DNA from: Cellulomonas sp. PhB143
GTDB lineage: Bacteria; Actinomycetota; Actinomycetes; Actinomycetales; Cellulomonadaceae
Direction of reading: 5' to 3'
Length of the DNA stretch: 64,000 bases
Assembly: GCF_003752595.1 (NCBI RefSeq)
Contig: NZ_RKIJ01000010.1
Location: 372,001 to 436,000, forward strand
Within the stretch, counting starts at the first letter, position 1; each line of letters starts with the position of its first letter. Positions 16,557 through 25,203 of this stretch are shown here, piece by piece. Both the position numbers and the translations under genes were made by a program. The notes below the pieces were generated by a model, which was not told the origin of the DNA, did no database searches, and saw only the letters and a list, made by a program, of their open reading frames with translations.

Positions 16557-17756
16557 TCAGTCGAGGACGCGGACGCGGACGGTCTGGTCCATCGCCCGCA
16601 GCGCGTCGACGACGGCCGGCTCGAGGTCCGTGCCGACGTCGGTCACCACGTAGCCGAGATCGCCGCGGGTGGCGAGGAGCTGGCCCTCGATGTTGGTGCC
16701 GTGCTCGGCGAGCGTCGCGTTGACCGCGGCGAGCACGCCGGGCGTGTTGCGGTGCAGGTGCGCGAGGCGTCGCACGCCGCTGGTCCGCTCGAGGGCGATG
16801 TTGGGCACGTTCACGCTGAGCGTCGTCGACCCGGTGCCCAGGTAGTCCTTGAGCTTGTTGGCCACGAAGTGCCCGATGGCCTCCTGGGCCTCCTCGGTCG
16901 AACCTCCGGTGTGGGGGGTCAGGATGACGTTCGCGAGCCCGCGCAGCTCCGACTCGAACGCGTCGCCGCGCTTCTTCGGCTCGGTCGGGAACACGTCGAT
17001 CGCGGCTCCGGCGAGGTGGCCGGACTCGAGCGCGGTGCGCAGCGCGGGGACGTCGACCACGAACCCGCGGGAGAGGTTGAGGAACACGGCGCCCGGCTTC
17101 ATGCGCGCGATCTGCTCGGCCCCGAAGAGCCCGGCGTTGCCGCCGCGGCCGTCGACGTGCAGCGTGACGATGTCCGCGACGTCCAGCAGCTCGTCGAGGC
17201 TGGCGAGCCGGCGGGCGTTGCCGAGCGCGAGCTTCTCGGCGGTGTCGTAGAACACGACCGACATGCCGAGGTTCTCCGCGAGGACGGAGAGCTGGGTGCC
17301 GATGTTGCCGTAGCCGACGATCCCGAGCGTGCGTCCGCGGATCTCGTGGGCTCCCGTGGCCGACTTGTTCCAGACCCCGTCGTGCATCGAGCGGTTGAAC
17401 TCGGGCTGGCGGCGGGTCAGGGCGATCATGTCCGCGATCGCGATCTCGACGACCGAGCGGGTGTTGGAGAACGGCGCGTTGAAGGTGGCGACGCCCCGCC
17501 GCGCGGCTGCGGCCAGGTCGATCTGGTTCGTCCCGATGCAGAACGCGCCGACCGAGACGAGGTCGTCCGCCTGAGCGAGCACGCGCTCCGTGACGTTGGT
17601 CTTGGAGCGGATGCCGAGGATCTCGACGCCGCGGAGCGCGGACACGAGCTCGTCCTCGTCCATGGCGCCGGTGTGGTTGGTGACCTCGATCCCGGCGGCC
17701 GTCAGGATCTCGGTCGCGGCGGGGTGGAGGTTCTCGAGGAGGAGGGCTCTGGGCAC
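16557..17756 (-). CDS. serA: D-3-phosphoglycerate dehydrogenase SerA
   Basis: First enzyme of serine synthesis, oxidising 3-phosphoglycerate with NAD. The 399 residues match the short E. coli type, lacking the extra ASB domain of mycobacterial SerA. NAD loop GYGNIG (148-153), catalytic R230, E259 and H282 (TPHTGG) and a C-terminal ACT domain (about 328-399, NTPGVLAAVN..GTNIEGQ) are present, so feedback inhibition by serine is expected. GTG start; a weak CACGAT box ends 6 nt before it, in line with a leaderless mRNA. Confidence 0.95.
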   Translation of the reverse strand: MPRALLLENLHPAATEILTAAGIEVTNHTGAMDEDELVSALRGVEILGIRSKTNVTERVLAQADDLVSVGAFCIGTNQIDLAAAARRGVATFNAPFSNTRSVVEIAIADMIALTRRQPEFNRSMHDGVWNKSATGAHEIRGRTLGIVGYGNIGTQLSVLAENLGMSVVFYDTAEKLALGNARRLASLDELLDVADIVTLHVDGRGGNAGLFGAEQIARMKPGAVFLNLSRGFVVDVPALRTALESGHLAGAAIDVFPTEPKKRGDAFESELRGLANVILTPHTGGSTEEAQEAIGHFVANKLKDYLGTGSTTLSVNVPNIALERTSGVRRLAHLHRNTPGVLAAVNATLAEHGTNIEGQLLATRGDLGYVVTDVGTDLEPAVVDALRAMDQTVRVRVLD

Positions 17757-17829
17757 GGCACCATCGTGCGCCCGGCGTCGCGGTGAGACAAACCGGTCTT
17801 GACCTGCGGACGCCGTGCGCCGGTGGCGC

Positions 17830-20106
17830 TCAGGCGCCGCCCGTCAGCCCGTCCGGCAGCTCCTGGGCGTGCACGACGACCAGCCGCCGGGTCGGCCGGG
17901 TCATGGCGACGTAGAGGTCGGAGGCGCCGCCCGGACCGTCGAGGACCCGGGCGGGCTCGACCAGGACGACGTCGTCGAACTCCAGGCCCTTGACGCTGCC
18001 GGGGTCGAGGACCACGACCTGGGCGTCCGCGGGCGGCTGACCCGCCAGGCGCGCGGCCTCCGCGGCGCCCAGCAGGCGGGGGAGCGCGTCGCGGACCGCC
18101 GTGGCGAGGGCCGCGGCGTCGTCGCGGTGGGCGACGACGGCGACCCGCCCGGCCCCGTCGGCAGACGCGGTCTGCGCCGCGAGCGCGGCGACGTGCTCGA
18201 CGACCGCCAGCTCGAGGCCGCCCCGTCCCGCGCCCGCGACGCGCACGACCTCCAGCGCGTCCGGGACCTCCCGCGCGGAGGTCAGGGTCGAGACGGGCAG
18301 GCAGGCCGCGCGGGCGACGGCCTGCGCCGCGTCCGCCACGCTCGCCGGTGTCCGGTAGTTGACCGTCAGCTCGGCGGTGCGCACCGCCGCGCCGAGCACC
18401 GGACCGAGCATCGCGGACCACGAGCGTGCGCCCGCCCGGGAGGACGTCTGGGCGACGTCCCCGACGATGGTGAACGAGCGGGTGGGACAACGACGCGCAA
18501 GCATCCGCCAGGCCATCGCCGACAGCTCCTGCGCCTCGTCGACCACGACGTGGCCGAAGGTCCAGGTGCGGTCCTGCGCCGCGCGCTCGGCGGTGGTCAG
18601 GCGGGGGCCCGACCCGGCGAAACGGTCCGCGAGGGCGCGCGCGTCGACCAGGCCGCCACCCGCTCCGGTCGACTCGAGCACCTGGCGGGCGTACTCGACG
18701 GAGGCGGTGTGCTCCCGCTCGGCGGCGCGCGCCTCCGCGGTGGCGACCTGGTCGTCCTCGCCGAGGAGCTCGGCCGCCTCGTCGAGCAGCGGGACGTCGG
18801 CCGGTGTCCACGCCGACCCCTTGGGGCGCACGATCGCCGCACGCTCGCCCGCCGAGAGCTCCGGCGCGAGCGTCGCCAGGCGCTCCGGCTTCGCGAGCAG
18901 GTCCTCGACGAGCCAGCGCGGCGACATGGGCAGCCAGGCGAGGTTGAGCGCGACCCGGACCTCGCGCACCCGGCGGAGGTCGTCGATCACCTCCGCACGG
19001 TCCTGGTCCACGAGCCGCTCGCCCAGCGTGGTGCCGTACTGGTCCGCGAGCCTGCCCAGCATGTCGCGGACGAAGACGGCGCGGGCGAGGTTGTGCGGGC
19101 GACGCGCGCGGCGCGCCCTGGCGATCGCGTCGCGCACGTCGCGCCGGCGGATCGTCAGGTCGCGGCCGTCGAGACGCACCGCCACGTCGGCCGCGGGGAC
19201 CCGCTCGCGCAGGCGGACCGCGCGGCGCACCACGCGGGCCATCAGCGCGAGCCCCTTCACCCGTTCGGCCTCGGACGTGTCGCTGCCGCGCGCGGAGAGG
19301 TCGGGCAGCAGGTCCGCGACCGTCGTCGAGACCACGCCGGTCTCCCCGAGCGAGGGCAGGACCTGGTCGATGTAGCGCAGGAAGGACCGGCTGGGACCGA
19401 CGAGCAGCACGCCGGAGCGCTCCAGGATCCGCCGGTGGGCGTAGAGCAGGTAGGCCGCGCGGTGCAGCGCGACCGCCGTCTTGCCGGTGCCCGGCCCGCC
19501 CTGCACGACGAGCGCCCCGTCCAGGGCGGAGCGGATGATCGCGTCCTGCTCGGCCTGGATGGTGGCGACGATGTCGCCCATCCGGCCGGTGCGGCCGGTC
19601 GCGAGGGAGGCGAGGAGCGCGCCCTCTCCGGTGAGGCCGGACGCCGCGCCGGCGTCGACCGCCGCGTCGAGGTCGAGCACCTCGTCCTCGACGCCGGTCA
19701 CCGACCGACCGCGGGTGACGAGGTGCCGGCGGCGCGCCACGCCGTCGGGCCGCACGGCGGTCGCCCGGTAGAAGGCCTGCGCGGCGGGCGCGCGCCAGTC
19801 GGTCAGCACGGACGCGTGGTCGTCGTCCGTCAGCCCGATGCGCCCGACGTACCGCTGCTCGCCGTCGGCGAGGTCGAGCCGGCCGAACGCGAGCCGGTCC
19901 TCGACGGCCTCGAGCTGGGCGAGGCGGTCCTCGTAGAGCGTCGCGAACGCGTCGCGCTCGCTGCGGTTCTGGGGGGAGCCGGACGGTCCGGCCCGCCGGA
20001 CGTCCGCCAGGCGTGCGCGCGAGCGGACGCGCAGCTCGTCGAGCCGCTCGTACAGCGCGTCGACGACGGCCTGCTCGGACTCCAGCTCGTGCTGCCTGCT
20101 CGCCAC
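17830..20106 (-). CDS. HelD/HelR-family RNA-polymerase-associated ATPase
   Basis: Superfamily 1 UvrD-like ATPase of 758 residues with an N-terminal coiled coil (ESEQAVVDALYERLDELR) as in HelD, which inserts into RNA polymerase and recycles stalled complexes. Walker A GGPGTGKT (203-210), Walker B VVVDEAQ (near 523) and late motif YVAMTRPTRRL are intact, and the region between them is long. In actinobacteria a subgroup (HelR) displaces rifamycins from RNA polymerase. Start GTG 20106 is chosen because ATG 20208 overlaps the CATAAT box and would lie upstream of the transcript start. The HelD versus HelR subtype is not settled by sequence alone. Confidence 0.82.
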   Translation of the reverse strand: MASRQHELESEQAVVDALYERLDELRVRSRARLADVRRAGPSGSPQNRSERDAFATLYEDRLAQLEAVEDRLAFGRLDLADGEQRYVGRIGLTDDDHASVLTDWRAPAAQAFYRATAVRPDGVARRRHLVTRGRSVTGVEDEVLDLDAAVDAGAASGLTGEGALLASLATGRTGRMGDIVATIQAEQDAIIRSALDGALVVQGGPGTGKTAVALHRAAYLLYAHRRILERSGVLLVGPSRSFLRYIDQVLPSLGETGVVSTTVADLLPDLSARGSDTSEAERVKGLALMARVVRRAVRLRERVPAADVAVRLDGRDLTIRRRDVRDAIARARRARRPHNLARAVFVRDMLGRLADQYGTTLGERLVDQDRAEVIDDLRRVREVRVALNLAWLPMSPRWLVEDLLAKPERLATLAPELSAGERAAIVRPKGSAWTPADVPLLDEAAELLGEDDQVATAEARAAEREHTASVEYARQVLESTGAGGGLVDARALADRFAGSGPRLTTAERAAQDRTWTFGHVVVDEAQELSAMAWRMLARRCPTRSFTIVGDVAQTSSRAGARSWSAMLGPVLGAAVRTAELTVNYRTPASVADAAQAVARAACLPVSTLTSAREVPDALEVVRVAGAGRGGLELAVVEHVAALAAQTASADGAGRVAVVAHRDDAAALATAVRDALPRLLGAAEAARLAGQPPADAQVVVLDPGSVKGLEFDDVVLVEPARVLDGPGGASDLYVAMTRPTRRLVVVHAQELPDGLTGGA

Positions 20107-20181
20107 TCGTCGTGTCCTCGTCCGTGCGTCGGCCGACGTCGCCGCCGGCCCTGCCTGCGGTCGGCGATGGCCGACCCCGCC

Positions 20182-20205
20182 CGGCCGTGCGGCCGTGCGG
20201 CCGTC
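20182..20205 (-). repeat. Three tandem 8-bp repeats in the helD leader
   Basis: CGGCCGTG at 20182 and 20190, then CGGCCGTC at 20198 (plus-strand reading). They span the predicted transcript start of the helD-like gene. The published rifamycin-associated 19-bp element is not seen. Confidence 0.6.
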
Positions 20206-20207
20206 CA

Positions 20208-20213
20208 TTATGG
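20208..20213 (-). promoter_or_regulatory. -10 box of the helD-like gene
   Basis: CATAAT on the minus strand is the most A/T-rich hexamer in the divergent region. It would start the mRNA near 20201, leaving a leader of about 95 nt before GTG 20106. GAGGA lies about 8-13 nt before that GTG. Confidence 0.5.
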
Positions 20214-20251
20214 CCCTGCCGCGGGCCCGACGGCGACGAGCGCCGCACCGC

Positions 20252-20257
20252 TAGGAT
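20252..20257 (+). promoter_or_regulatory. -10 box of the response regulator-phosphatase operon
   Basis: TAGGAT without a start codon 6 nt on. The transcript would have a leader of about 28 nt containing GGGAGG (20282-20287), 4 nt before GTG 20292. Confidence 0.5.
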
Positions 20258-20291
20258 CGTGCGGAGCTTGCAGGACGACGAGGGAGGCGAC

Positions 20292-21611
20292 GTGCGCGGA
20301 GCCCGGGGGGCCGGCCCGGTCCCGCGCGCGCCCGGCGCCCCGCGCCCCGACGTCGTCGAGGCGAGCGAGCGGCTGACGGTCCTGCTGGTCGAGGACGACG
20401 ACGGCGACGCGCTGCTGGTCGAGGAGCACCTCGCGGACGCGAACGTACAGGTCGACCTGGTCCGCGCCGTGACGCTCGACGAAGCGGTCGAGGCCCTGCG
20501 CACCACGGACGTGCACTGCGTGCTGCTCGACCTCGGGCTCCCCGACTCGGTGGGCCTGTCCGGCGTGGAGCGGCTGCGCGACGCGCCCGCACCGCCGGCC
20601 CTCGTCGTCCTGACCGGCAGGACGGACGCGGACGACGGCGTCCGGGCGGTCGCCGCCGGCGCCGACGACTACCTGGTCAAGTCCGACGTCGGCCCGGAGC
20701 TGCTCGCCCGCTCGGTGCGCTACGCCGTGCAGCGCCGCCGCGCGGCGGCGCAGCAGCGCGAGCTGGACCGCAGTCAGCTGCGGGCCGCGGAGACCGCGCG
20801 GCTCGAGCGGGCGCTGCTGCCGCGGCCGCTGGTGCACGACGAGTCGCTCTCCGTCGTCGTCGGCTACCTGCCGGGCGGCAACGGGCTGCTCGGCGGCGAC
20901 TTCTACGACGCCGTCGAGCTCGACGACGGCACCGTGGTGTGCGTGATCGGAGACGTCGCGGGGCACGGCCCGGACGAGGCCGCCCTGGGGGCGACGCTGC
21001 GCACCGCCTGGCGGACCCTCGTCGTGACCGGGACGCCGCCGGCGCGGATCATCGCCGACGTCGAGCGGGTGCTGCTCCTCGAGCGCCCCCGCCCGGAGGT
21101 CTTCGCCACGCTGTGCCAGGTCGTCGTCCACCCGCGCCGGCAGACCGCGGAGGTCTACCTCGCCGGCCACCTGGCGCCCCTGCTGCTCGGCCCCGACGGC
21201 TGCACGGAGGTCGACGCCTCGTCCCGCGGACGGGCGATCGGGGTGCCGGTCGACGGCGGATGGTCGGCGGTGACCGTCACCCTGGGCGCCCCCTGGTCGC
21301 TGCTGCTCTACACCGACGGGCTCGTGGAGGCGACGGTCGGTCGCCGCCCCGTCGTCGCGGCGGGAGCCCCCGAGGACGCTCCGCGCCCCGCGCACGAGCG
21401 CGTCGGGGCACCCGGGCTGCGCCGGGTCGTGACCCAGGCCCGCCAGGAGGGCGGGCCCGGGCTCGTGGAGCGGGTGCTGCGCCAGGTGCGCACCCTGCAC
21501 GGGGGGCCGCTGGACGACGACGCCGCGATCCTGCTGGTCGGGGAGTCGGACGCCCCCGTCCCCGGCGAGCGCGGCGCGACGCTGGCTGACTCCGAGGCGT
21601 GGGAGCGATGA
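20292..21611 (+). CDS. Response regulator fused to a PP2C/SpoIIE-type serine phosphatase
   Basis: Two-domain signalling protein, 439 residues. The receiver (about 28-145) has acidic pair E34-D35-D36, phospho-acceptor D80 (VLLDLGLPD), T108 and K130. A coiled linker leads to a metal-dependent PP2C domain of the SpoIIE/RsbU class with GGDFYDA (201-207), DVAGHG (221-226), LLYTDGLVE and LDDDAAIL. Phosphorylation should switch the phosphatase, whose usual targets are anti-sigma-factor antagonists. Start GTG has GGGAGG 4 nt upstream. The ATGA overlap with the downstream kinase implies a functional pair. Confidence 0.88.
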   Translation: MRGARGAGPVPRAPGAPRPDVVEASERLTVLLVEDDDGDALLVEEHLADANVQVDLVRAVTLDEAVEALRTTDVHCVLLDLGLPDSVGLSGVERLRDAPAPPALVVLTGRTDADDGVRAVAAGADDYLVKSDVGPELLARSVRYAVQRRRAAAQQRELDRSQLRAAETARLERALLPRPLVHDESLSVVVGYLPGGNGLLGGDFYDAVELDDGTVVCVIGDVAGHGPDEAALGATLRTAWRTLVVTGTPPARIIADVERVLLLERPRPEVFATLCQVVVHPRRQTAEVYLAGHLAPLLLGPDGCTEVDASSRGRAIGVPVDGGWSAVTVTLGAPWSLLLYTDGLVEATVGRRPVVAAGAPEDAPRPAHERVGAPGLRRVVTQARQEGGPGLVERVLRQVRTLHGGPLDDDAAILLVGESDAPVPGERGATLADSEAWER

Positions 21612-23206
21612 CTGCTCGGTCCCGCTCGGTGCGCGACGAGCTCCGGCGAACCTTCGTCGCCGCCAGCGTCGCCCTCCTGCTCGTGGTGGGCCTCGCCGGC
21701 TACGCGGTCGTCTCCCTCGTCGGCGACCAGGCCGCGCAGACCACCGAGTACTTCGACGCGACGTCGGAGGCCGCGTCCGTCGGCCGGACCCTCGACGACG
21801 CCCAGCGCCTCCTGGCCGGCTACGTGCGCACGGGCGACGAGGACACCTACGAGCTCCTCGACTCGCTGCTGCGCGGCTGGGAGACCTCGGTCTTCCCCGA
21901 GGGTGACGCGTCGGGACCGTCCGTGCCGCCCGAGGTCGACGCCCGTCGCGAGACCGCCGAGCAGGACGTCGAGCGCTGGGTCGACGAGTACGTCGAGGTG
22001 GTCGCGGCGCAGGTCCAGGCCGGCGACGTCGTCCCCGCGACGGACCAGGAGCACGGGCACGACCTGTACGTGGTGGCGAAGAACGCGACGGACGACTACG
22101 CGCGGGCGCTCGACGACCAGTGGCGGACGGCGCTGGACCACGCCCGGGCGTGGCGCTCGGCGCTGGTCGCCGCCGTCGCGGTGCTCGCCGTGCTGTGCGT
22201 CGGGGTGGCGTGGTGGCTGTGGCGCACCATCGACCGCACGGTCACCCGCCCCGTGCGGGAGCTGGCCGCGGACGTGCGTCGCGCCACGGCGGGGGACCAC
22301 TCGGTGCCCGTCGCCGAGACGGGCACCGGCGAGGTCGCCGCGCTGTCCCTCGACGTCGAGCGCCTGCGCGAGGAGCTGGTCCGCCAGGCGGAGGCCACCC
22401 GGGCGTCCAAGGACGAGGTGGAGGCGTCCCACCGCGCGCTCGAGCAGCAGGCCGCAGAGCTCGAGCGCTCGAACCGTGACCTCGAGCAGTTCGCGTACGT
22501 CGCCTCCCACGACCTGCAGGAGCCGCTGCGCAAGGTGGCGAGCTTCACCCAGCTGCTCCAGAAGCGCTACGGCGGGGAGCTCGACGAGCGTGCCGACCAG
22601 TACATCGGCTTCGCCGTCGACGGCGCCAAGCGGATGCAGCGCCTCATCCAGGACCTGCTCGGCTTCTCGCGGGTCGGCCGCAGCGGGACGACGCAGGAGG
22701 ACGTGGACCTCGAGGAGTGCCTGGCCGACGCGCTCGCGTCGCTCGCGGACCGGCTCGAGGAGGCCGGCGCCCAGGTGACGCACGACCCGCTGCCCGTGGT
22801 GCACGGGGAACGGGCGCTGCTCACCCAGCTGTTCGTCAACGTCGTCGGGAACGCGGTGAAGTTCCGCGACCCGGAGCGGGCCCCGCACGTGCACGTCGGC
22901 GTGCGCTCCGACGGCACCCACTGGGAGCTGTCGTGCCAGGACGACGGGATCGGGATCGACAGCCAGTACGCCGACCGCGTGTTCGTCATCTTCCAGCGGC
23001 TGCACCCGAAGGACGTCTACGGCGGGACGGGGATCGGCCTTGCCCTGTGCAAGCGGATCGTCGAGTACCACGGCGGGCGCATCTGGATCGAGCCCGCGCC
23101 CGTGCGCGGCACCGTGGTGCGCTGGACCCTCGCGCACCGCTACGTCGCCGCGGGCGGCGGCGGGACGGCGGCGCCGCAGGGGGAGCGCAGCGACCGCGTC
23201 GACTAG
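21608..23206 (+). CDS. Membrane sensor histidine kinase with CHASE3-like input and HAMP
   Basis: Kinase of 532 residues. Membrane helices at about 15-38 and 184-206 bracket an external helical domain (41-183) resembling CHASE3. A HAMP segment and coiled coil follow, then HisKA with H301 in [14 protein letters not shown], the form found in phytochrome-like kinases, and a HATPase with [15 protein letters not shown] and GGTGIGLAL. Overlaps the RR-phosphatase gene by 4 nt, which makes that protein the likely partner. The stimulus is unknown. Confidence 0.9.
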   Translation: MTARSRSVRDELRRTFVAASVALLLVVGLAGYAVVSLVGDQAAQTTEYFDATSEAASVGRTLDDAQRLLAGYVRTGDEDTYELLDSLLRGWETSVFPEGDASGPSVPPEVDARRETAEQDVERWVDEYVEVVAAQVQAGDVVPATDQEHGHDLYVVAKNATDDYARALDDQWRTALDHARAWRSALVAAVAVLAVLCVGVAWWLWRTIDRTVTRPVRELAADVRRATAGDHSVPVAETGTGEVAALSLDVERLREELVRQAEATRASKDEVEASHRALEQQAAELERSNRDLEQFAYVASHDLQEPLRKVASFTQLLQKRYGGELDERADQYIGFAVDGAKRMQRLIQDLLGFSRVGRSGTTQEDVDLEECLADALASLADRLEEAGAQVTHDPLPVVHGERALLTQLFVNVVGNAVKFRDPERAPHVHVGVRSDGTHWELSCQDDGIGIDSQYADRVFVIFQRLHPKDVYGGTGIGLALCKRIVEYHGGRIWIEPAPVRGTVVRWTLAHRYVAAGGGGTAAPQGERSDRVD

Positions 23207-23253
23207 GCTCGGCGGCGCCGCGAGCGTCGCGGGTCGGGGAGGTGGAGGCTCGG

Positions 23254-23694
23254 ATGAGCAGCGTGCACGCGGGGATCGACGTCCTGCTGGTGGAGGACGA
23301 CCCGGGCGACGTCCTGATGACCCGCGAGGCCTTCGAGGAGCACAAGGTCACCAACCGGCTCTCCGTGGTCTCCGACGGCGTCAGCGCCATGGAGTTCCTG
23401 CGCCGCACCGGCGAGCACGCCGACGCCCCGGTCCCGGACCTGATCCTGCTCGACCTCAACCTCCCCCGCATGGACGGTCGCGAGGTGCTCGCCGAGCTCA
23501 AGCAGGACCCCGTGCTGCGGCAGATCCCCGTGGTCGTGCTGACGACGTCGGAGGCGGAGGAGGACGTCGTGCGCAGCTACGCGCTGCACGCGAACGCCTA
23601 CGTCACGAAGCCGGTCGACTTCGACCGGTTCATCGACGTCGTCCGTCAGATCGACGACTTCTTCGTCTCGGTGGTGCGCCTGCCCGGACGGTGA
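23254..23694 (+). CDS. Single-domain response regulator (Rcp1/CheY-like)
   Basis: Stand-alone receiver of 146 residues with E14-D15-D16, phospho-acceptor D67 ([13 protein letters not shown]), T97-T98 and K119 (YVTKPVDF), and no output domain. The C-terminal helix [23 protein letters not shown] is typical of Rcp1-type regulators that pair with phytochrome-like kinases. It follows the kinase by 47 nt with GGGGAGGTGGAGG before the ATG. Probably a second phosphate acceptor or sink for that kinase. Confidence 0.88.
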   Translation: MSSVHAGIDVLLVEDDPGDVLMTREAFEEHKVTNRLSVVSDGVSAMEFLRRTGEHADAPVPDLILLDLNLPRMDGREVLAELKQDPVLRQIPVVVLTTSEAEEDVVRSYALHANAYVTKPVDFDRFIDVVRQIDDFFVSVVRLPGR

Positions 23695-23833
23695 GGGCGG
23701 CGAGGGCCGACGGCGGGTGCCGGCCGGGAAGCAATCCGTGCGGTCCGGCGTTGGCACGCACGAGGAGCGCCGGCCCGGACGAGGGCCGCGACGAGGCCCG
23801 CGGTGCGGGCAGGACGACGGAGGGAAGAGCCCG

Positions 23834-24769
23834 GTGCGGGATCCGCGAGAGATCTACACGGTCGACGAGGAGGCGGTGTCGACGCAGCTCGGCGACCTCT
23901 CGCAGGCGCCTGACGGTGCGGTCGGCCCGGTGCTCGTGCACGCGCTGCGCGGCTTCGTGGACGCGGGCAGCGTCGGTGAGCTCGTGGTCGACCACCTGCG
24001 CAGCGAGCTCTCGTGGACCCGCCTCGTGACGTTCGACGTCGACGAGCTCCTCGACTACCGGTCCAAGCGCTCCACGATGACCTTCGACGTCAACCGGTGG
24101 AGCGACTACGACGAGCCCGTCCTGGCCATCGACCACGTGCGCGACGCCGAGGGGACCGGGTTCCTCGTCCTGCACGGCTTCGAGCCGGACCTGCAGTGGG
24201 AGCGCTTCGCCGCCGCCGTGTCGGGCCTCGTCGAGCGGTTCGGGGTATCGCTCACCGCGACGGTGCACGGCGTCCCGATGGGTGTGCCGCACACGCGCCC
24301 GGCGACGGTGACGGCCCACGCGACGACGGCGGCGCTCGTCGGGGACGTGCCCGCCTGGTTCGGCACGGTCAAGGTCCCGGCGAGCGCGGCGGCGCTGCTC
24401 GAGCTCCGGCTCGGGCAGAGGGGTCATGACGCCCTCGGGTTCGCGATCCACGTGCCGCACTACCTCGCGCAGTCCCCGTACCCGCCGGCGGCCGTCGCGG
24501 CGGTCGAGCGCCTGGAGCGGACCACCGGCCTCGACCTCGCCGCGGCACCCCTGGAGGAGGCCGCCCGCGAGGCGACCGAGGAGGTCGAGCGGCAGGTGGC
24601 GGACTCCGAGGAGGTCGCCGCCGTGGTGCACGCGCTCGAGGAGCAGTTCGACGCCTTCGCACGGTCCGTCGGGCGCGACAGCCTGCTCGCGCAGGAGGCG
24701 CCGATACCGACCGCGGAGGAGCTCGGGGCGGAGTTCGAGCGCTACCTGCGCCAGCACGACCAGCAGTGA
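23834..24769 (+). CDS. PAC2-family protein
   Basis: Soluble protein of 311 residues with the PAC2 fold: HALRGFVDAGSVGELVVDHL, LVTFDVDELLDYRSKRSTMTF, LVLHGFEPDLQWERFAAAV, HGVPMGVPHTRP, and a C-terminal helical tail rich in Glu. The family is named after proteasome assembly chaperone 2, but its bacterial role is unsettled. Start GTG 23834 (VRDPREIYTVDEEAV) has GGAGGG 9 nt upstream; the longer frame from 23717 is unlike the family. Confidence 0.83.
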   Translation: MRDPREIYTVDEEAVSTQLGDLSQAPDGAVGPVLVHALRGFVDAGSVGELVVDHLRSELSWTRLVTFDVDELLDYRSKRSTMTFDVNRWSDYDEPVLAIDHVRDAEGTGFLVLHGFEPDLQWERFAAAVSGLVERFGVSLTATVHGVPMGVPHTRPATVTAHATTAALVGDVPAWFGTVKVPASAAALLELRLGQRGHDALGFAIHVPHYLAQSPYPPAAVAAVERLERTTGLDLAAAPLEEAAREATEEVERQVADSEEVAAVVHALEEQFDAFARSVGRDSLLAQEAPIPTAEELGAEFERYLRQHDQQ

Positions 24770-24840
24770 GGGTCGCGCAGCGCGGATCGTGATGATCTCG
24801 TAGCCCGCAGGCCTGGCAGGTGCTCCCTGCGTGCGCCACA

Positions 24841-24872
24841 CTGGCGTCGTCGCGACGGTGTCGCGACGCCAG
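24841..24872 (+). other. Bulged 12-bp hairpin upstream of the cold-shock gene
   Basis: CTGGCG, bulge TCG, TCGCGA, loop CGGTG, TCGCGA, CGCCAG. It lies 72 nt after the PAC2 stop and 59 nt before the csp ATG. It may end the PAC2 transcript or form part of a structured csp 5' leader. A weak CACACT box at 24837 would start an mRNA within it. Confidence 0.55.
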
Positions 24873-24930
24873 GGCGGGCGAGGTGTCCGCTCCCAGAGGT
24901 CCGGGGACGGGCAGAAGGACAGAGGACAGC

Positions 24931-25134
24931 ATGGCGCAGGGTTCAGTGAAGTGGTTCAACGCCGAGAAGGGCTTCGGCTTCATCGCGCAGGACGGCGGCG
25001 GTGACGACGTCTTCGTGCACTACTCCGCGATCGACACGCAGGGTTACCGCACGCTCGACGAGGCGCAGCGCGTCGAGTTCGAGATCACCCAGGGCCCGAA
25101 GGGCCCCCAGGCAGAGCAGGTCCGTCCGCTCTGA
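24931..25134 (+). CDS. Cold-shock domain protein
   Basis: OB-fold RNA/DNA chaperone of 67 residues with RNP1 KGFGFI and RNP2 VFVHY intact ([18 protein letters not shown]). Binds single-stranded nucleic acid and melts secondary structure. A leader of up to 80 nt with a hairpin precedes it and a strong terminator follows, so it is monocistronic. Whether it is cold-induced or constitutive cannot be told from sequence. Confidence 0.95.
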   Translation: MAQGSVKWFNAEKGFGFIAQDGGGDDVFVHYSAIDTQGYRTLDEAQRVEFEITQGPKGPQAEQVRPL

Positions 25135-25160
25135 CCTCAGGAACCCCACGGGGTCCCGGG

Positions 25161-25192
25161 ACGAGGGCCGCACCGCTCGGTGCGGCCCTCGT
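25161..25192. terminator. Terminator between csp and the spermidine-synthase-like gene
   Basis: A perfect 14-bp stem, ACGAGGGCCGCACC (25161-25174) with its complement at 25179-25192, loop GCTC. It sits between convergent genes and probably stops both. Confidence 0.85.
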
Positions 25193-25203
25193 GCTGTGCG
25201 CGC

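Noticed and set aside
20206-20208. ATG 20208 as start of the HelD-like gene
   Set aside because: It overlaps the CATAAT -10 box, so it would precede the transcript start; the coiled coil typical of the family begins after GTG 20106.
20107-20260. Rifamycin-associated element upstream of the HelD-like gene
   Set aside because: No long GGGGCTTGC-type palindrome is found; only CGGCCGTG tandem repeats.
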